DNA from: Ignavibacteria bacterium | GTDB lineage: Bacteria; Bacteroidota; Ignavibacteria; Ignavibacteriales; Melioribacteraceae | Direction of reading: 5' to 3' | DNA: 35,518 bases | Assembly (NCBI GenBank): GCA_012719345.1 | Contig: JAAYAN010000094.1 | Coordinates: 1-35,518 of the forward strand | Shown: positions 35,336-35,518 of the stretch, in pieces | Numbering within the stretch: position 1 is the stretch's first letter | How the letters are laid out: each line of letters opens with the position of its first letter | The notes under the pieces: model-generated | The model's database searches: none | Told to the model about the DNA's origin: nothing | What the model saw: only the letters and a program-made list of their open reading frames with translations | Position numbers and translations under genes: made by a program

Positions 35336-35442
35336 GGTATTACTCCTTCCTGAATTCAGTCGGGTCAGGTTTTATGAACTTGACCCGTTTTTAATTACCC
35401 GCCGCCGCTAACCAAAAAGCGGGAAAGCGTAATTTATAATGC
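35336..35442 (+). repeat. Cassette-end repeat, copy 2 (shared with 9576-9682)
   Basis: Blocks 35336-35350 and 35424-35442 are identical to 9576-9590 and 9664-9682, with the same 88-base offset. They begin 14 bases after the immunity gene stop, versus 24 bases after the small membrane gene in copy 1. Confidence 0.75.
35361..35392 (+). terminator. Intrinsic terminator of the immunity gene
   Basis: CGGGTCA (35361-35367) pairs with TGACCCG (35381-35387), the stem extends inward through GTT/AAC, and TTTTT follows. Confidence 0.88.
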
Positions 35443-35518
35443 CGTGCGGGTTTACAATGCAACCGGTTTACTGCTGCAAAAGCGGGGAAATAATTGCTGA
35501 TATTTAATTTGCAGTAAA

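Noticed and set aside
33744-35518. Integrated prophage or ICE at tRNA-Gly
   Set aside because: No integrase gene and no repeat of the tRNA 3' end are visible in the window.

Overview
The window looks like a chromosomal segment from a Bacteroidota/Chlorobi-group bacterium, most likely the Ignavibacteria. The main reasons are a secreted Asp-box protein ending in a type IX secretion (T9SS) type-A sorting domain with the phrase NYPNPFNPST, AT-rich intergenic DNA, menaquinone genes, LPS heptose biosynthesis (hldD, so a Gram-negative envelope), a tRNA with no encoded CCA, and Bacteroidota-type families such as DUF4301 and Eco57I-like methylases. The lineage is inferred from protein content; no rRNA is present.

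Layout. 1-3.4 kb: the 3' part of a large Eco57I/type IIG restriction-modification protein, open at the left edge, carrying an in-frame array of eight 21-bp repeats. 3.5-9.0 kb (minus strand): a T9SS cargo protein, creD, and an osmC-metZ pair. 9.0-12.9 kb: an accessory patch with two paralogous 60-62-residue membrane proteins, a DEAD-box helicase, a higBA toxin-antitoxin pair with a clear promoter/operator, and a family of interspersed spacer repeats, two copies of which flank higBA as near-identical direct repeats. 12.9-18.7 kb: menaquinone genes menA-menC-menE (start/stop overlaps), a convergent 4HBT thioesterase (menI-like), and a tandem duplicate of alpha/beta hydrolases. 18.7-26.8 kb: Nudix hydrolase, hldD, metH with a coupled TPR lipoprotein, then DUF4304 and DUF4301 genes.

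26.9-31.0 kb (minus strand) holds the most interesting locus: a soluble receiver-histidine kinase, a CYTH-like/CHAD protein, a ParA ATPase and a CoA-type Nudix hydrolase in one compact operon. CHAD domains bind polyphosphate granules and ParA ATPases position cargo, so this may be a polyphosphate-granule positioning or polyphosphate-signalling module. No polyphosphate kinase lies in the window, so this remains a hypothesis.

31.1-35.5 kb: yidD, a small outer-membrane barrel, a secreted MsrB-MsrA fusion, a decayed T9SS sorting-domain remnant, hairpin repeats, tRNA-Gly(CCC), then an orphan Rhs tip (core fragment broken by a palindromic insertion, an unrecognised C-terminal toxin-like domain and a 1-nt-overlapping putative immunity gene). 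The DNA just after this immunity gene shares two sequence blocks with the DNA just after the small membrane gene at 9.4 kb, suggesting that both loci are remnants of the same kind of toxin-immunity cassette.
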